The translations under genes and the position numbers were made by a program. This document shows positions 7,380-16,970 of a DNA stretch of 28,276 bases, piece by piece. Every line of letters starts with the position of its first letter. Within the stretch, counting starts at the first letter, position 1. The stretch is from a virus. The notes under the pieces were generated by a model, which was given only the letters and a program-made list of their open reading frames with translations, made no database searches and was not told the DNA's origin. The stretch covers positions 1-28,276 of the IMG/VR virus record IMGVR_UViG_3300037434_000044, one strand, 5' to 3'.

Positions 7380-9991
7380 TGACACCTTACACCCCCTTTG
7401 TTGTAACCAATTTCTCCGATGGAATTAGAACCGATACCGAATCGTTTCTGATCCCCGATGACGCGACACCTCAAATGTTGAACATGACGCATTTTAGAGG
7501 GCGTATCGTTGAAAAGGGAGGCAACTCGCTTCTTTGCAACCCGTCTAATATAGGCGAGTATTTCAGAGGCAGATTAGGAGTTCGCAACCCAACGGGTACT
7601 ACAACAAACGTTGCGGGTCAGGCAGTCATACCAGCAGGTACACTTATCCAAGCAGGCCCTTTAGATCCAGGCACTGTTAGGATTACCGTTGGATCTTTAA
7701 CGGTCATTGATAACGCTATTGACGGCACTTTTGAAGTGTATACTGGCGGCCCAGCTACTGTTACAGGCCAGATCAACTATTCTACGGGTATAATTTCCAC
7801 GGCAGTAACAGGCTTTGGAGCATATGGCGTTAGTACAAATAGCTGGTCAGCTCTTGTTATCCTTACTCCAAGCTCAATATCTCCTGTTATGGGTGCGGAT
7901 AATATTGACGTAACAGGAAGCACATCAGAAAACATGATGGCCTTTGATACGGTTAAGCCTTACATATTCAACGTTAGCGTCGATCAGTTTCAGATAGCCG
8001 ATAAGTACGACTCAACATCAGCTGATAGGCCAGTAGTTACATTTAGCGGTTCCGATAGCGACTTCTTTTGGTGCTTAAACTATGCCGATACATTTTGGGT
8101 AACAAATAACACGCCAGGCTTTCAAGCCCTTTACCCAATCAATGTGGTGGTTGGAGCTACGACCACGATCACCTTTCCTGCTTCAACTACCTTTGCGGTT
8201 AACGATTGGGTTTTCCTATGGGATCTAGGCAATATAACGATCACTCAAGCTAGTGACATTATCCAAGCTTATGGCCAAGTAACGGCTGTCTCTACCACTA
8301 CTTTTGCTAATGACACCATCACAGTTAACATTGCTACGAGTTATACCGATGGTGCATCGACTTTCTCAGGTGGTGGAACGGTTCAAGCGATCAATAGGCA
8401 GCTGAATACTAGCGGAGATGGAATCAAATACTATTCCGTTTCAGGATGGCATAACTTTGCTCCACCTCTAACGGGCGTTTACAATACTCCTAACGGTGGT
8501 GGTGGTCAGGCAACCTATCTTTTTGGAGCGCGTTTTATCGTGTCCTACAAGGGATATCTGCTCTTTTTCAATACCGTTGAGGGTAAAACACTAGCTTCCG
8601 CTCAGCACTATCAGAACAGAATGAGACGCAGCGCAGCAGGTACGCCTTATTACAGCCAGCCGCTTCCTTCTACTCAAGGCACTAACGCTAATTCGTTCAG
8701 TCAGTTTCCAGGATTTGGCGGTTTTTATACCTCACCTGTTAATCAAGACATGGTAAGCGCGCGTTTTTGCCGTGATGAGCTGATTGTATCGCACGAAACG
8801 CACGACTTAAGACTAGACTTTACAGGAAACATCGCTCTTTTGTTCACATGGGCGAGGGTTAACGATGAGTTTGGCGCAGAGTCTACGTTCAGCATGATCA
8901 ACGCCGACACTAAAGCAGTTAAGATCTCTCAGGATGGATTCACCGAATCTCAGGGTATCGACACTGTTAAGATGGATATGAAGGTTCCAGACCTAGTCTA
9001 TCGCTTGTCTAATACGGACGATGGCAAGAAGCGCGTTCATGGATACCGTAACTTTGTCTCTCAGCTATTTAAATGGACTGCGGTTATCCCTCAAGGCTAC
9101 CCTTCCTATCTCAAATTTCCTAATGTGGAAGTGGTCTACAACTACGCATTAAAGAGCTGGTCACTGAATAAGACGTATAACACTGTTTACAACAGTTTTA
9201 AGCTTTTCTACGACAATACATGGTCTAACGCTAAGCGCACATGGGCAGCGTCGCCTATGCCATGGAATACGCTTCAGTCTCGTAACGGTGAACAGATTTC
9301 TGTAGTAGGCAATTCCCAAGGCTTCTTTCACAAGACGGAAGAAACCCAGATCACATCACAGGCTTACAATGATCGCGGTTACAGAATAACCGATATTACG
9401 AGTTTCTTTCTTACCGTTCCCAACCATAGCTTTAAGAACGGCGATTACGTCTATATGACACTTATGAAGGCTCCTAACGCAGCTTTCAATAATGCAGTTT
9501 ATCAAGTTCAGTTTGCTACAGTTAACGGCTTCAATTTGGTCAATCAGGCTGGAAACGTCATTCAGTTTACCAACTCATCGGCCACCTCTCCACCATCTGG
9601 CTTTCTAGCTGTAGTGGACAATATAGAGTATTGGACTAAGAAGTTTTATGTCGGCGGTAACGCAGGACTTCAAACTCGTCTAGGTTATGTGGATGTGTTC
9701 TTTGAGTCGCAAGACGTAGCAAGTGAGATGTCCGTAGACGTCTATTTAGACGATAATAATGAGCCTAGCTTTACAAAAGTCTTCTCCTTAGAGAAACCGG
9801 TTAGTGGCAATTCAGGCAAGATCATCCGACGCGTTTACATTAACGCTATGGCTCAAGCGGTTCAGCTAAGGTTGTACTACTCTAACGCTCAAATGTTCGA
9901 CTACAACACGGGCTACAAGCAGTTTATCCTACACGGCTACACGATCTACATTAAGCAAAGCGGCCGAATCGTCAACTACTCGGCGGTATAG
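7379..9991 (+). CDS. Putative tail nozzle / DNA-stabilisation protein, 870 aa
   Basis: The N-terminus (FSDGIRTDTESFLIPDDATP, then LNMTHFRGRIVEKGG) matches the pattern seen at the start of podovirus tail nozzle and P22 gp10-like proteins: a DG.... strand, a PDDA turn, then an R-G-R strand with a terminal GG. The rest is beta-rich, consistent with the ring-shaped propeller assembly that closes the tail tube and keeps DNA in. A region near residues 680-740 with the VPNHSFKNGDYVYM pattern resembles the FCCH-like repeats in the decoration protein at 3801-4775. Large size, tail-cluster position and immediate abutment with the next gene (stop at 9991, start at 9992) support it. Possible alternative: a large tail-hub protein. 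Confidence 0.65.
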   Translation: MTPYTPFVVTNFSDGIRTDTESFLIPDDATPQMLNMTHFRGRIVEKGGNSLLCNPSNIGEYFRGRLGVRNPTGTTTNVAGQAVIPAGTLIQAGPLDPGTVRITVGSLTVIDNAIDGTFEVYTGGPATVTGQINYSTGIISTAVTGFGAYGVSTNSWSALVILTPSSISPVMGADNIDVTGSTSENMMAFDTVKPYIFNVSVDQFQIADKYDSTSADRPVVTFSGSDSDFFWCLNYADTFWVTNNTPGFQALYPINVVVGATTTITFPASTTFAVNDWVFLWDLGNITITQASDIIQAYGQVTAVSTTTFANDTITVNIATSYTDGASTFSGGGTVQAINRQLNTSGDGIKYYSVSGWHNFAPPLTGVYNTPNGGGGQATYLFGARFIVSYKGYLLFFNTVEGKTLASAQHYQNRMRRSAAGTPYYSQPLPSTQGTNANSFSQFPGFGGFYTSPVNQDMVSARFCRDELIVSHETHDLRLDFTGNIALLFTWARVNDEFGAESTFSMINADTKAVKISQDGFTESQGIDTVKMDMKVPDLVYRLSNTDDGKKRVHGYRNFVSQLFKWTAVIPQGYPSYLKFPNVEVVYNYALKSWSLNKTYNTVYNSFKLFYDNTWSNAKRTWAASPMPWNTLQSRNGEQISVVGNSQGFFHKTEETQITSQAYNDRGYRITDITSFFLTVPNHSFKNGDYVYMTLMKAPNAAFNNAVYQVQFATVNGFNLVNQAGNVIQFTNSSATSPPSGFLAVVDNIEYWTKKFYVGGNAGLQTRLGYVDVFFESQDVASEMSVDVYLDDNNEPSFTKVFSLEKPVSGNSGKIIRRVYINAMAQAVQLRLYYSNAQMFDYNTGYKQFILHGYTIYIKQSGRIVNYSAV

Positions 9992-10447
9992 ATGAGCAGT
10001 TTCGTAAAACTCAATATCACGCTACCAGACGAGGAAGACTTTCGCATCTATCTGCAAAGTATTCTGAATGCCCATGCTGCGGCGATCAATCAGAGGGATA
10101 TAGCTATCTATGACACAGCAGAGAACCCCACTGGTCAGTTATGGCCCAACCCCTCCGTTTCGCCTGATGCCACAAATACTACCTATCGTGTGTTTGTGCC
10201 TGTTACTTTGTCGGCTTATCCAGCACCTAATGTCTTTCCTCACGGGTTAGATATCAAAGGCTATGTATTTACATTGATTACAGGGACTATTTGCAATAGG
10301 GTAAATAGGGCGTTGGCTATTCCATACCCAGGCACGGATCAAGTTTTACTAGATGTAAACGCTACAGACGTAATCATACAGTGTAGTACAAATGCTTTTG
10401 ACGGCTTTGTGGGCGAAGTAGTTTTGGAATATCTCAAATTAGTGTGA
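9992..10447 (+). CDS. Hypothetical small tail-cluster protein, 151 aa
   Basis: The ATG directly follows the stop of the nozzle gene, so translation is probably coupled. The protein is soluble, with an N-terminal helix (DEEDFRIYLQSILNAHAAAI) and a beta-rich rest that includes TYRVFVPVTLSAYP and a C-terminal FVGEVVLEYLK strand. No membrane segment or catalytic motif is seen. Position between nozzle and ejection-protein genes suggests a tail or virion component; the family is unknown to me. Confidence 0.6.
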   Translation: MSSFVKLNITLPDEEDFRIYLQSILNAHAAAINQRDIAIYDTAENPTGQLWPNPSVSPDATNTTYRVFVPVTLSAYPAPNVFPHGLDIKGYVFTLITGTICNRVNRALAIPYPGTDQVLLDVNATDVIIQCSTNAFDGFVGEVVLEYLKLV

Positions 10448-10453
10448 GGCTAT

Positions 10454-11023
10454 ATGGCAGATTTAGGCGGATTTTTATTTGGCAATAGTGCGAAGACTGA
10501 GAAGTTAGACACCAAATCGCCCGAAGTAAACAAGTACCTACTCAATGTACTTAACAATTTAGATCCTGAATTAGTGGCCAACTTACAAGCTGATCCGACT
10601 TTTGCAGCTGGTAGCGACTGGCTTCAACAGGTGTTAGGTGGAGATACCGACGCAATAGAGGCGCCAATCAAGAACGACTTCTATAAGAACATCCTACCTA
10701 GCATTTATGCGCAGTATGGCGGAGCTAACGGCCTTCAATCATCAGACTTTATGAACGCTCAAGCAGGCGCAGCAGGTGACTACTCAAACAAACTAGCAGC
10801 CACACGCTGGGGTGCTCAGAACCAAGCCGCTCAAACAGCTGGTAAGTATGGTAAGTTTGCAGGCGATCAAGCCCTTGGAGCTTCAGCCCAGGGTACGCAA
10901 AGCACGTTTGGTTATCAGCATACGCCAGCTAACAATGGGTTTGTAACTTCTGTAGCTTCAGCCGCAGCAGGTGGAGCAGGTCGAGGCTTTGGTAACTATG
11001 CAGCTAATAAGGTGTTTGGCTAA
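10454..11023 (+). CDS. Putative small ejection (internal virion) protein, 189 aa
   Basis: Alanine- and glycine-rich, with a helical centre and a C-terminal SVASAAAGGAGRGFGNYAAN stretch that is a glycine-zipper type amphipathic segment. Podovirus ejection proteins (P22 gp7, gp20 and gp16 are the classical set) have this composition because they insert into or cross the cell envelope with the DNA. The gene is first of three adjacent genes of this style and overlaps the next start by one base (TAATG at 11021-11025). The role is inferred from composition and order, not from a family match. Confidence 0.55.
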   Translation: MADLGGFLFGNSAKTEKLDTKSPEVNKYLLNVLNNLDPELVANLQADPTFAAGSDWLQQVLGGDTDAIEAPIKNDFYKNILPSIYAQYGGANGLQSSDFMNAQAGAAGDYSNKLAATRWGAQNQAAQTAGKYGKFAGDQALGASAQGTQSTFGYQHTPANNGFVTSVASAAAGGAGRGFGNYAANKVFG

Positions 11024-12129
11024 TGAGTTTCTTTACTACAGTACCCGCTAAAACAAATCCTATCGGCGATTCATTCTTAGGTGGATTTAATGAAGGCATC
11101 GAATCAGTCTCTAGAGAGCGTGATCTAGCCTCCGCTACTAAGCGCCAGCACTATTTGCAAGAAGAGCTCTACAAAGAAGACTATCAGAAAGCAAAGCCTT
11201 CGCTAGATGCCATCATCAATAACGAAGCATGGTCACCCTCTCAGAAGCAAATAGAGATCGAGCGTTCGGCTGAAATCCCTCTTTCGGTGAAAGACAGGGC
11301 TACTAAGGCTTATAATAATCAGGTCGCTGAGCAGCAAAAGGCAGTTACTCAAAAAACTGTTCAAGCTTTTAATAAAGAATCGACTGAATTTGTAGCGAAT
11401 GCTCTTGGAATTATCACAGATCTAAAAGGCGACACTATTCCGACGCCAGGACTTACCAACCTACGCGATCTTGACGAAGAAGGATTGATAAAATTTAGCA
11501 CACTTTCCGATCTATACCGAAACAATTTGCTTCAGGGTGATTCTCAGGCGACAGCATGGGCAAGAGCTAAACAGGATTTTGACAAGAATAAATCTGCACT
11601 TATGGCCGAAGCCCAAGAAGAAGCAAAGCTTTCTAACGATCTCAAGATGCAAGAGATCAGAGACTATGAAGCAGCGGATAAAGCGGATAAAGTTAAGCTG
11701 ATCATGGACAACCCTAACTTTAGCGATCGCCAAAAGATCATAGCTCTCAAGGGCGAGGGTATTGAAGCTAAAGAAGCATTGAACATCATTAAGAAAAATG
11801 ATCAAGCGCAACAGTCTTTAGCGAAGATAGAAAACGAAACAAAAGCTCTTTCCTTACGCAAAGCCTCTCAGAATGCTTATAAACATCTGATCGATTATCG
11901 CGGCAATGTCCCACGCAAAGCTTTAGAGTACGCTTCAAGAAACGCGGATGATCTTCTATCACCAAAGTCATTAGCTAAGCTCAAAGATCTAGGTGTAAAC
12001 GATGAAGTTCTTCGCCGCATGAAAGGCGAGAAGCGTAAAGCGACTCAAGAAGAATTGGGTGAGGCTTATCAAAATGCCGATGAAAAATCCATTGTGAAAT
12101 GGTTAAAAGATAACGAACTGGAAGAATAA
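11023..12129 (+). CDS. Putative ejection protein, coiled-coil rich, 368 aa
   Basis: Almost wholly charged and helical, dominated by Lys, Glu, Ala and Asp with long heptad-like stretches (AEAQEEAKLSNDLKMQEIRD, EIRDYEAADKADKVKLIMDN). The first 40 residues contain FLGGFNEGIESVSRERD, a short amphipathic head common in internal virion proteins. It lies between the small Ala/Gly-rich protein and the large polyprotein-like gene, with one-base TAATG overlaps on both sides, so all three are likely made together. Most likely an internal virion protein released with DNA; a second scaffold is unlikely, since one precedes the capsid gene. Confidence 0.55.
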   Translation: MSFFTTVPAKTNPIGDSFLGGFNEGIESVSRERDLASATKRQHYLQEELYKEDYQKAKPSLDAIINNEAWSPSQKQIEIERSAEIPLSVKDRATKAYNNQVAEQQKAVTQKTVQAFNKESTEFVANALGIITDLKGDTIPTPGLTNLRDLDEEGLIKFSTLSDLYRNNLLQGDSQATAWARAKQDFDKNKSALMAEAQEEAKLSNDLKMQEIRDYEAADKADKVKLIMDNPNFSDRQKIIALKGEGIEAKEALNIIKKNDQAQQSLAKIENETKALSLRKASQNAYKHLIDYRGNVPRKALEYASRNADDLLSPKSLAKLKDLGVNDEVLRRMKGEKRKATQEELGEAYQNADEKSIVKWLKDNELEE

Positions 12130-15100
12130 TGGCCCTCACACCCGAAGAACTCATTCTAATCCAACGCGGACGCAATAGAGGGGCTGGCACTAGCTTTGCT
12201 CGCGGTTTACGCGGTTCATCAGCTGGTATCCTTACAGGTCAAGGCTTGTCTAAGGAAGAACGCCAAACAGGCGCCGCTCAACATGGTGAGAGCTTTACGA
12301 ATGATACGATTGAGGGTTTCGGTCAGTTACTAGGCGATCTTCCTGCTATGGCCGCTGGTGGTACTGCGGGTACTGCGGCAGGTGGAGCATTAGGATCAGT
12401 AGCTGGGCCAGGTGGAGCAGCGGTAGGCGCAGCCCTTGGCGGTGGTGCTGGTGCTTTTGCAGCTCCAGAAGTTATCAAAGCCATGTATGAAGAATACCAA
12501 AATGCTCGTAATGACCTTGGAGATATATCCTTTATGGATTACCTCAAGGCTGTAGCATCTAGAACAGGCAAAGCAGCTGGTAAAGGTGCTATCTTTGGTG
12601 GAGTTGCTAAGGCACTCATTCCATTTTTGCATGGCACTGCGGCTCAAGCAGTGCTAAATAAGCTTCCTAAAGGCGCTGCTATTGCAGGGTCTCATGCTGT
12701 AGAAGCTATCACAGAAGCTGGCATTCTAGGCGCTCTAGACACTGCTTTCGATGATGCGGTTCCACTAGAAGCTTTTCGCGATAACCTAGTCATGGTACTA
12801 GGCGCAAAGATCAGTATGGGGCTAGCTGCTACTCTTAAGAAGTCTATGCAGAAGCACCCAGGCGCTAAAGAGAAGATCGCCAAGCAGCTATTGCTTGAGT
12901 ACAAACCATCTCTACGCGAGAGAACAGAGAAAGCCCAAGCAGAAGCCAAGCCAGAAGAATCGGGCAAGTCTATGGTTCTTCCTCAAGAGCATGAATTAAC
13001 GGGGGAGTCTCAACCCTTATTAGAACATAAAGAGGGGGGTAAAGCTGGTTATACCGAAACGCCTATCACTCCTGAGCAAGAAGCTAAGGCCGCCGCCATC
13101 TCACGCAATCAAGCAGAAGGCATAGCTGAGAAGCCTGTAACCAAAGAGCAGCGCGCGCTAAGAGAAGCCAATACAAAAGAAGCTAAAGAAGTTCGCGAAG
13201 CTAAAGAGCACAAGGCTTTCGAGAAAGAGCAAGCCATCAAAGACGAAGCTAAGAAACGTAAAGAATCAGAAGCTAACGTCAAAGAGAAACCTCCTGAGAA
13301 AAAGAAGCTTAACGAGCGAGAAGCTGCTGAAGTAGAAGCCAACCCAGCGATCAAGCTCCTCAAGGACAAGATCAGCGAAGCCGAAGACAATATTGAATCG
13401 CATCGTAAAGCTCTTAAGAAAGATCCCACTAGCGACATAGAGCACGCACGCCTTGAAAAAGAGAAGGCAAAGCTAGCCGATCTCAAAGAGCGCCTCAACT
13501 CCATATCCAACAAGCTTTCTCAGCAGTACCGCAAGAAAGAGTCAACTCAGTACAACAACGAAGCGATTGTTGAAAAGATAGCTCGCGCCTTCAAGATTCC
13601 TATCCGTTCAGGAAAGATTAGCCATCAGAATATCCATGGTATTTATAAGCCCCATGAACGCGTTATCAGGCTACAAAGTCCAGGTGATTATGTTACGGCG
13701 TCTCACGAGATTGGTCATGACCTAGAGCGCAACCTATTCCCTAACGGCGACTATTCATCTATCGAGAAGTTCCGAGGCGAGCTAGAACCTATCGCTACCC
13801 AACCTTTGCCAGGTCAAGACACAATTAGTGAAGGCTTTGCTGAGTTTGTAGCGGCATATACTACCGATCCGAGAGAAGCACGCAGAGTAGCTCCTAAGTT
13901 CTTTGATCATTTTGAAGAGACTTTGAAAGCAAAAAACCCTCATGCACTAGAGATCCTACGTCGAGTGCAAGAGGACGCCCAATCAGTTGCTAACCAGAGT
14001 CCGCTTGATTATGTTGAGTCTAGGAATGGCTATAGCGATTCCAATTCCAAATGGGCTCAATTAAAGCGATATTCTGGAAAACTTTACGAGTCATTCAAAG
14101 ATGATCCTCGTAAGTTTCTTCAGTCTAAATGGTCAGGTTTTTACGCTAACTGGGTAGATAGAGCCGCTCCTATCTATGGTTTTAGCCCAGAAGCTTATCG
14201 AGAGCTTCGCAACCATGCAGGCGTTGACGCTAAGGTGATGTCGTTTATCCATGGGCAAGGCGTTACAGACTTCAAGGAGACTAAAAAAACTTCCGAATCA
14301 CTTCAAAAGATCCTCGAACCGATCGGCAAAGACTTTAAGAAGTTCGATGCCTATCTAGTAGCTATGCGAACTCTTGATCTTGCAAAAAGAGATATCATTA
14401 CAGGTGTTACTCCTGAGCAAGCTAAAGCAGCCGTCATTCAAGGCGATAGCACATATCCTCAATTTAAGAAGGTAGCCGAGCAACTTCAACACTATCAAGA
14501 CGCCGTTCTTCAGTATTACCGTGATAGTGGAATGCTTTCTCAAGAATCCTATGCTGCTATTAAGGATAAGAACCCGTTCTATGTTCCCTTGAATAGAGTC
14601 TTTGAAAACACCGTCGATATGTTTTCTCCAGGTTCAGTCCGTCAGCTAACCCATAAGATTCTAGGTAGCGAACGTAAGATCATGAGTCCGCTCGAAAATA
14701 TCTCTAAGAACACTGCTATGATGACGCGCATGGCTAGTCGCAACGATGTGCTTAAGACGTTTATTGCTGATACGGCACATAAGCCAGGAATCGGTTCCAT
14801 ATTAGAGTTTAATGGTATCCAAGAAGCTAAAAGAGAGAACCTGATTAGTCTAGCAGCTGAACGCAGTGGATTAGATCCGGCTCTCTTTGAAACCGTTTCT
14901 CCTGAAATTCTTCAAGCCATGGCCGATCATTCTCGATGGACTAAAGATGGTAACGATATCAAAGTCTTTATCGATGGCAAGGCGCATCTCTATAACGTTG
15001 ATCCATTGATCTATCAAGGTTTAGGAATGCTAGGACGATCAGAAGTGCCTATGGCCGTTCAGATGATGTCTATTCCTACTCAATCCTTGCGCTCGCTTAC

Positions 15101-16535
15101 TACTCACTCACCAGATTTTGTTGTTAAGACATTCCTAAAAGACGTCGTTGAAGCCACAATTAAGACTCAGCACGGCATTACCATGGGGGATATCACCCGT
15201 GGAGTAGCTAGCGCTCTTAAGCAAGACGATCTTTATTGGAAATGGATGAATGCCAAGGGTGGTTACGTCTCCCCTGCAAGCTTAAGCCGCAAATCCATGC
15301 TTGAAAAATCGTTGAGACTGGAAAAGTCCGGTATCTACGAAAACTATAAAGAATACGCTCAAGCTTTAGAAAGTGGGGCAAGGATCGCCGAGTTTAAGGC
15401 TGGTGTCGCAAAGTATGGAGACACTAAAGAAGGCCGAGCTAAGGCCGCTTATGAGTCTAGGGAGATCACACTAGACTTTGCTAAGCAAGGCGTGAAGATG
15501 CAAAACATCAACCGATTGGTAGCCTTTTCAGCAGCACACATCAACGGTGTCGATAGTTTCGTAAGATCGTTCAAGCCGCGTTATCTTGAAAACGGCCACG
15601 TGGATATGAAGCCTTACTACCGTATGGCTCTTTGGGTAGGCATGCCTTCCGCTGTATTAGCTGCCATGAATAGTGGTGAGCAATGGTACGAGCAGCAGCC
15701 GGCTTACATCCGCGATTTATTCTGGCTAACAAAGGTAGGCGATAAGGTCATCCGTATTCCCAAGCCTCATGGTTATGGACAGTTGTTAGGTAACTCCATC
15801 GAGAAATTCGTTTCCTATACGAACGGTCATAATCCAAACGCTATCAAAGAGTGGAAAGATCAACTCGTTGATCAATTTAACGTCACCATAACACCTAACG
15901 CTTTAGCGCCTTTCATAGAGTCTCACTTCAATAAGACTCTATTTACTGGAAGAACGATCGTTCCTGAGTATCGTAAGGAAATGAAGAAGTACCTTCAGTA
16001 TTCGCCTTACACCACTGAGCTCAGCAAGAAGACAGCAAGAGTGATTGCAGACATTTTTGGTGATTCTTTTAGCCCTGCCCTTGCTGAGAACTATATTCGC
16101 GCTTGGACGGGTACTGCAGGATATAACGTCCTTCAGACGATCGATAAGGCTTTCATCAAGTCAGGAGCAGTTAAAGCCCCTGCTATTCCAGCATGGAAGG
16201 ACGCAACAGAATGGCCTCTATTTAGATCATTCTTTGCTAAATACCCTATGCTCAACTCTCGCGACCTTGAACAATTCTGGACTAAGCATCGCCAACAGAT
16301 AGCCCTTGAATCAAGCATTCGCTCACTCATGAAAGAAGGCGACATAGAGCAAGCTAAGAAGCTCATGAACGAAGGAACTGGCAAGAATCTTAAGCCCGCA
16401 CACCTAGCCATGAGACGAATGCTGCAATCAGTGAATGCTATTCAAAACTCAGATCAATATGAAGCCGACGAGAAGCGCTATCTGATCGATCAAATCTACT
16501 TACAAATGATGGCTATCGCACAAAAAAATATCTAA
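12129..16535 (+). CDS. Large ejection/polyvalent protein with HEIGH zinc-peptidase motif and LPD38-like region
   Basis: A 1468-residue multi-domain protein. Residues 72-112 form a glycine/alanine zipper likely to enter membranes; about 270-460 is a charged coiled coil rich in Lys, Glu and Ala. Residues 526-530 read HEIGH, a zincin HExxH motif, with E568 and E572 in EGFAEFVA as candidate third metal ligands, so a metallopeptidase-like domain spans about 480-610. From about 625 to 1050 the sequence follows the pattern I know from large polyvalent-protein-associated domain 38 (helical, with a N-P-F-Y-V-P-L-N-R turn near 817). The C-terminus is helical. It follows two ejection-type genes with an overlap at 12129. 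I infer an ejected virion protein that may cut proteins or peptidoglycan cross-links in the target cell. Domain limits are approximate. Confidence 0.7.
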   Translation: MALTPEELILIQRGRNRGAGTSFARGLRGSSAGILTGQGLSKEERQTGAAQHGESFTNDTIEGFGQLLGDLPAMAAGGTAGTAAGGALGSVAGPGGAAVGAALGGGAGAFAAPEVIKAMYEEYQNARNDLGDISFMDYLKAVASRTGKAAGKGAIFGGVAKALIPFLHGTAAQAVLNKLPKGAAIAGSHAVEAITEAGILGALDTAFDDAVPLEAFRDNLVMVLGAKISMGLAATLKKSMQKHPGAKEKIAKQLLLEYKPSLRERTEKAQAEAKPEESGKSMVLPQEHELTGESQPLLEHKEGGKAGYTETPITPEQEAKAAAISRNQAEGIAEKPVTKEQRALREANTKEAKEVREAKEHKAFEKEQAIKDEAKKRKESEANVKEKPPEKKKLNEREAAEVEANPAIKLLKDKISEAEDNIESHRKALKKDPTSDIEHARLEKEKAKLADLKERLNSISNKLSQQYRKKESTQYNNEAIVEKIARAFKIPIRSGKISHQNIHGIYKPHERVIRLQSPGDYVTASHEIGHDLERNLFPNGDYSSIEKFRGELEPIATQPLPGQDTISEGFAEFVAAYTTDPREARRVAPKFFDHFEETLKAKNPHALEILRRVQEDAQSVANQSPLDYVESRNGYSDSNSKWAQLKRYSGKLYESFKDDPRKFLQSKWSGFYANWVDRAAPIYGFSPEAYRELRNHAGVDAKVMSFIHGQGVTDFKETKKTSESLQKILEPIGKDFKKFDAYLVAMRTLDLAKRDIITGVTPEQAKAAVIQGDSTYPQFKKVAEQLQHYQDAVLQYYRDSGMLSQESYAAIKDKNPFYVPLNRVFENTVDMFSPGSVRQLTHKILGSERKIMSPLENISKNTAMMTRMASRNDVLKTFIADTAHKPGIGSILEFNGIQEAKRENLISLAAERSGLDPALFETVSPEILQAMADHSRWTKDGNDIKVFIDGKAHLYNVDPLIYQGLGMLGRSEVPMAVQMMSIPTQSLRSLTTHSPDFVVKTFLKDVVEATIKTQHGITMGDITRGVASALKQDDLYWKWMNAKGGYVSPASLSRKSMLEKSLRLEKSGIYENYKEYAQALESGARIAEFKAGVAKYGDTKEGRAKAAYESREITLDFAKQGVKMQNINRLVAFSAAHINGVDSFVRSFKPRYLENGHVDMKPYYRMALWVGMPSAVLAAMNSGEQWYEQQPAYIRDLFWLTKVGDKVIRIPKPHGYGQLLGNSIEKFVSYTNGHNPNAIKEWKDQLVDQFNVTITPNALAPFIESHFNKTLFTGRTIVPEYRKEMKKYLQYSPYTTELSKKTARVIADIFGDSFSPALAENYIRAWTGTAGYNVLQTIDKAFIKSGAVKAPAIPAWKDATEWPLFRSFFAKYPMLNSRDLEQFWTKHRQQIALESSIRSLMKEGDIEQAKKLMNEGTGKNLKPAHLAMRRMLQSVNAIQNSDQYEADEKRYLIDQIYLQMMAIAQKNI

Positions 16536-16607
16536 AAATGATCCGTTGGAGCATTTAAAAGGTAGTTCATAGAGCGATATCCAAGATTTGATTTACGTAG
16601 GTTCAGC

Positions 16608-16961
16608 ATGACTTCATATTCAATCCAAGCAGTAAGGCCACCCTTGCTAACACTAGCTGCAGCGTCTATCACGACCTCGTACTTGTTAGTAGGAACCCTG
16701 ATCAAGCCTGCGCGGAAAATTAAGTTCAAAAACAACACTAACGGCGACCTCTTACTTACCTACACGCTAGGTGAAGATATGATCTCGCTATCAGCTGGTG
16801 AGAAAGACGGAGACGACCTAACAGGTAACGCTCCTTCAAACGCCGATATTTTTGACGAAGTACAAGGCCGTTCCTACTACGTTAAATGGAAGGGATCAGC
16901 TCCAGGATCACCAACAGGTGACATTACCATCGAATACATTAGCGCTTCATACGGAGCATAG
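16608..16961 (+). CDS. Hypothetical virion-cluster protein, 117 aa, beta-sheet type
   Basis: The protein starts at ATG 16608, after the one 72-base gap of this stretch. It is a small beta-rich protein: a hydrophobic N-terminal segment (PPLLTLAAASITTSYLLVGT), then PARKIKFKNNTNGDLLLTY and a C-terminal ITIEYISASYGA strand. This order of strands is common in small phage proteins encoded just before tail fibres, and I have seen the IKFKNNTN-type pattern there, but I give no named family. It could be a fibre-attachment or virion-surface protein. No good ribosome site is seen in the final 12 bases, only GGTTCAGC. Confidence 0.55.
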   Translation: MTSYSIQAVRPPLLTLAAASITTSYLLVGTLIKPARKIKFKNNTNGDLLLTYTLGEDMISLSAGEKDGDDLTGNAPSNADIFDEVQGRSYYVKWKGSAPGSPTGDITIEYISASYGA

Positions 16962-16970
16962 AGAAAAAAC

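Noticed and set aside
13109-13513. Minus-strand frame of 134 codons inside the ejection gene
   Set aside because: Antisense of the Lys/Glu/Ala coiled coil, giving Ser/Leu-rich low complexity; no own start signals and the plus frame is well supported.
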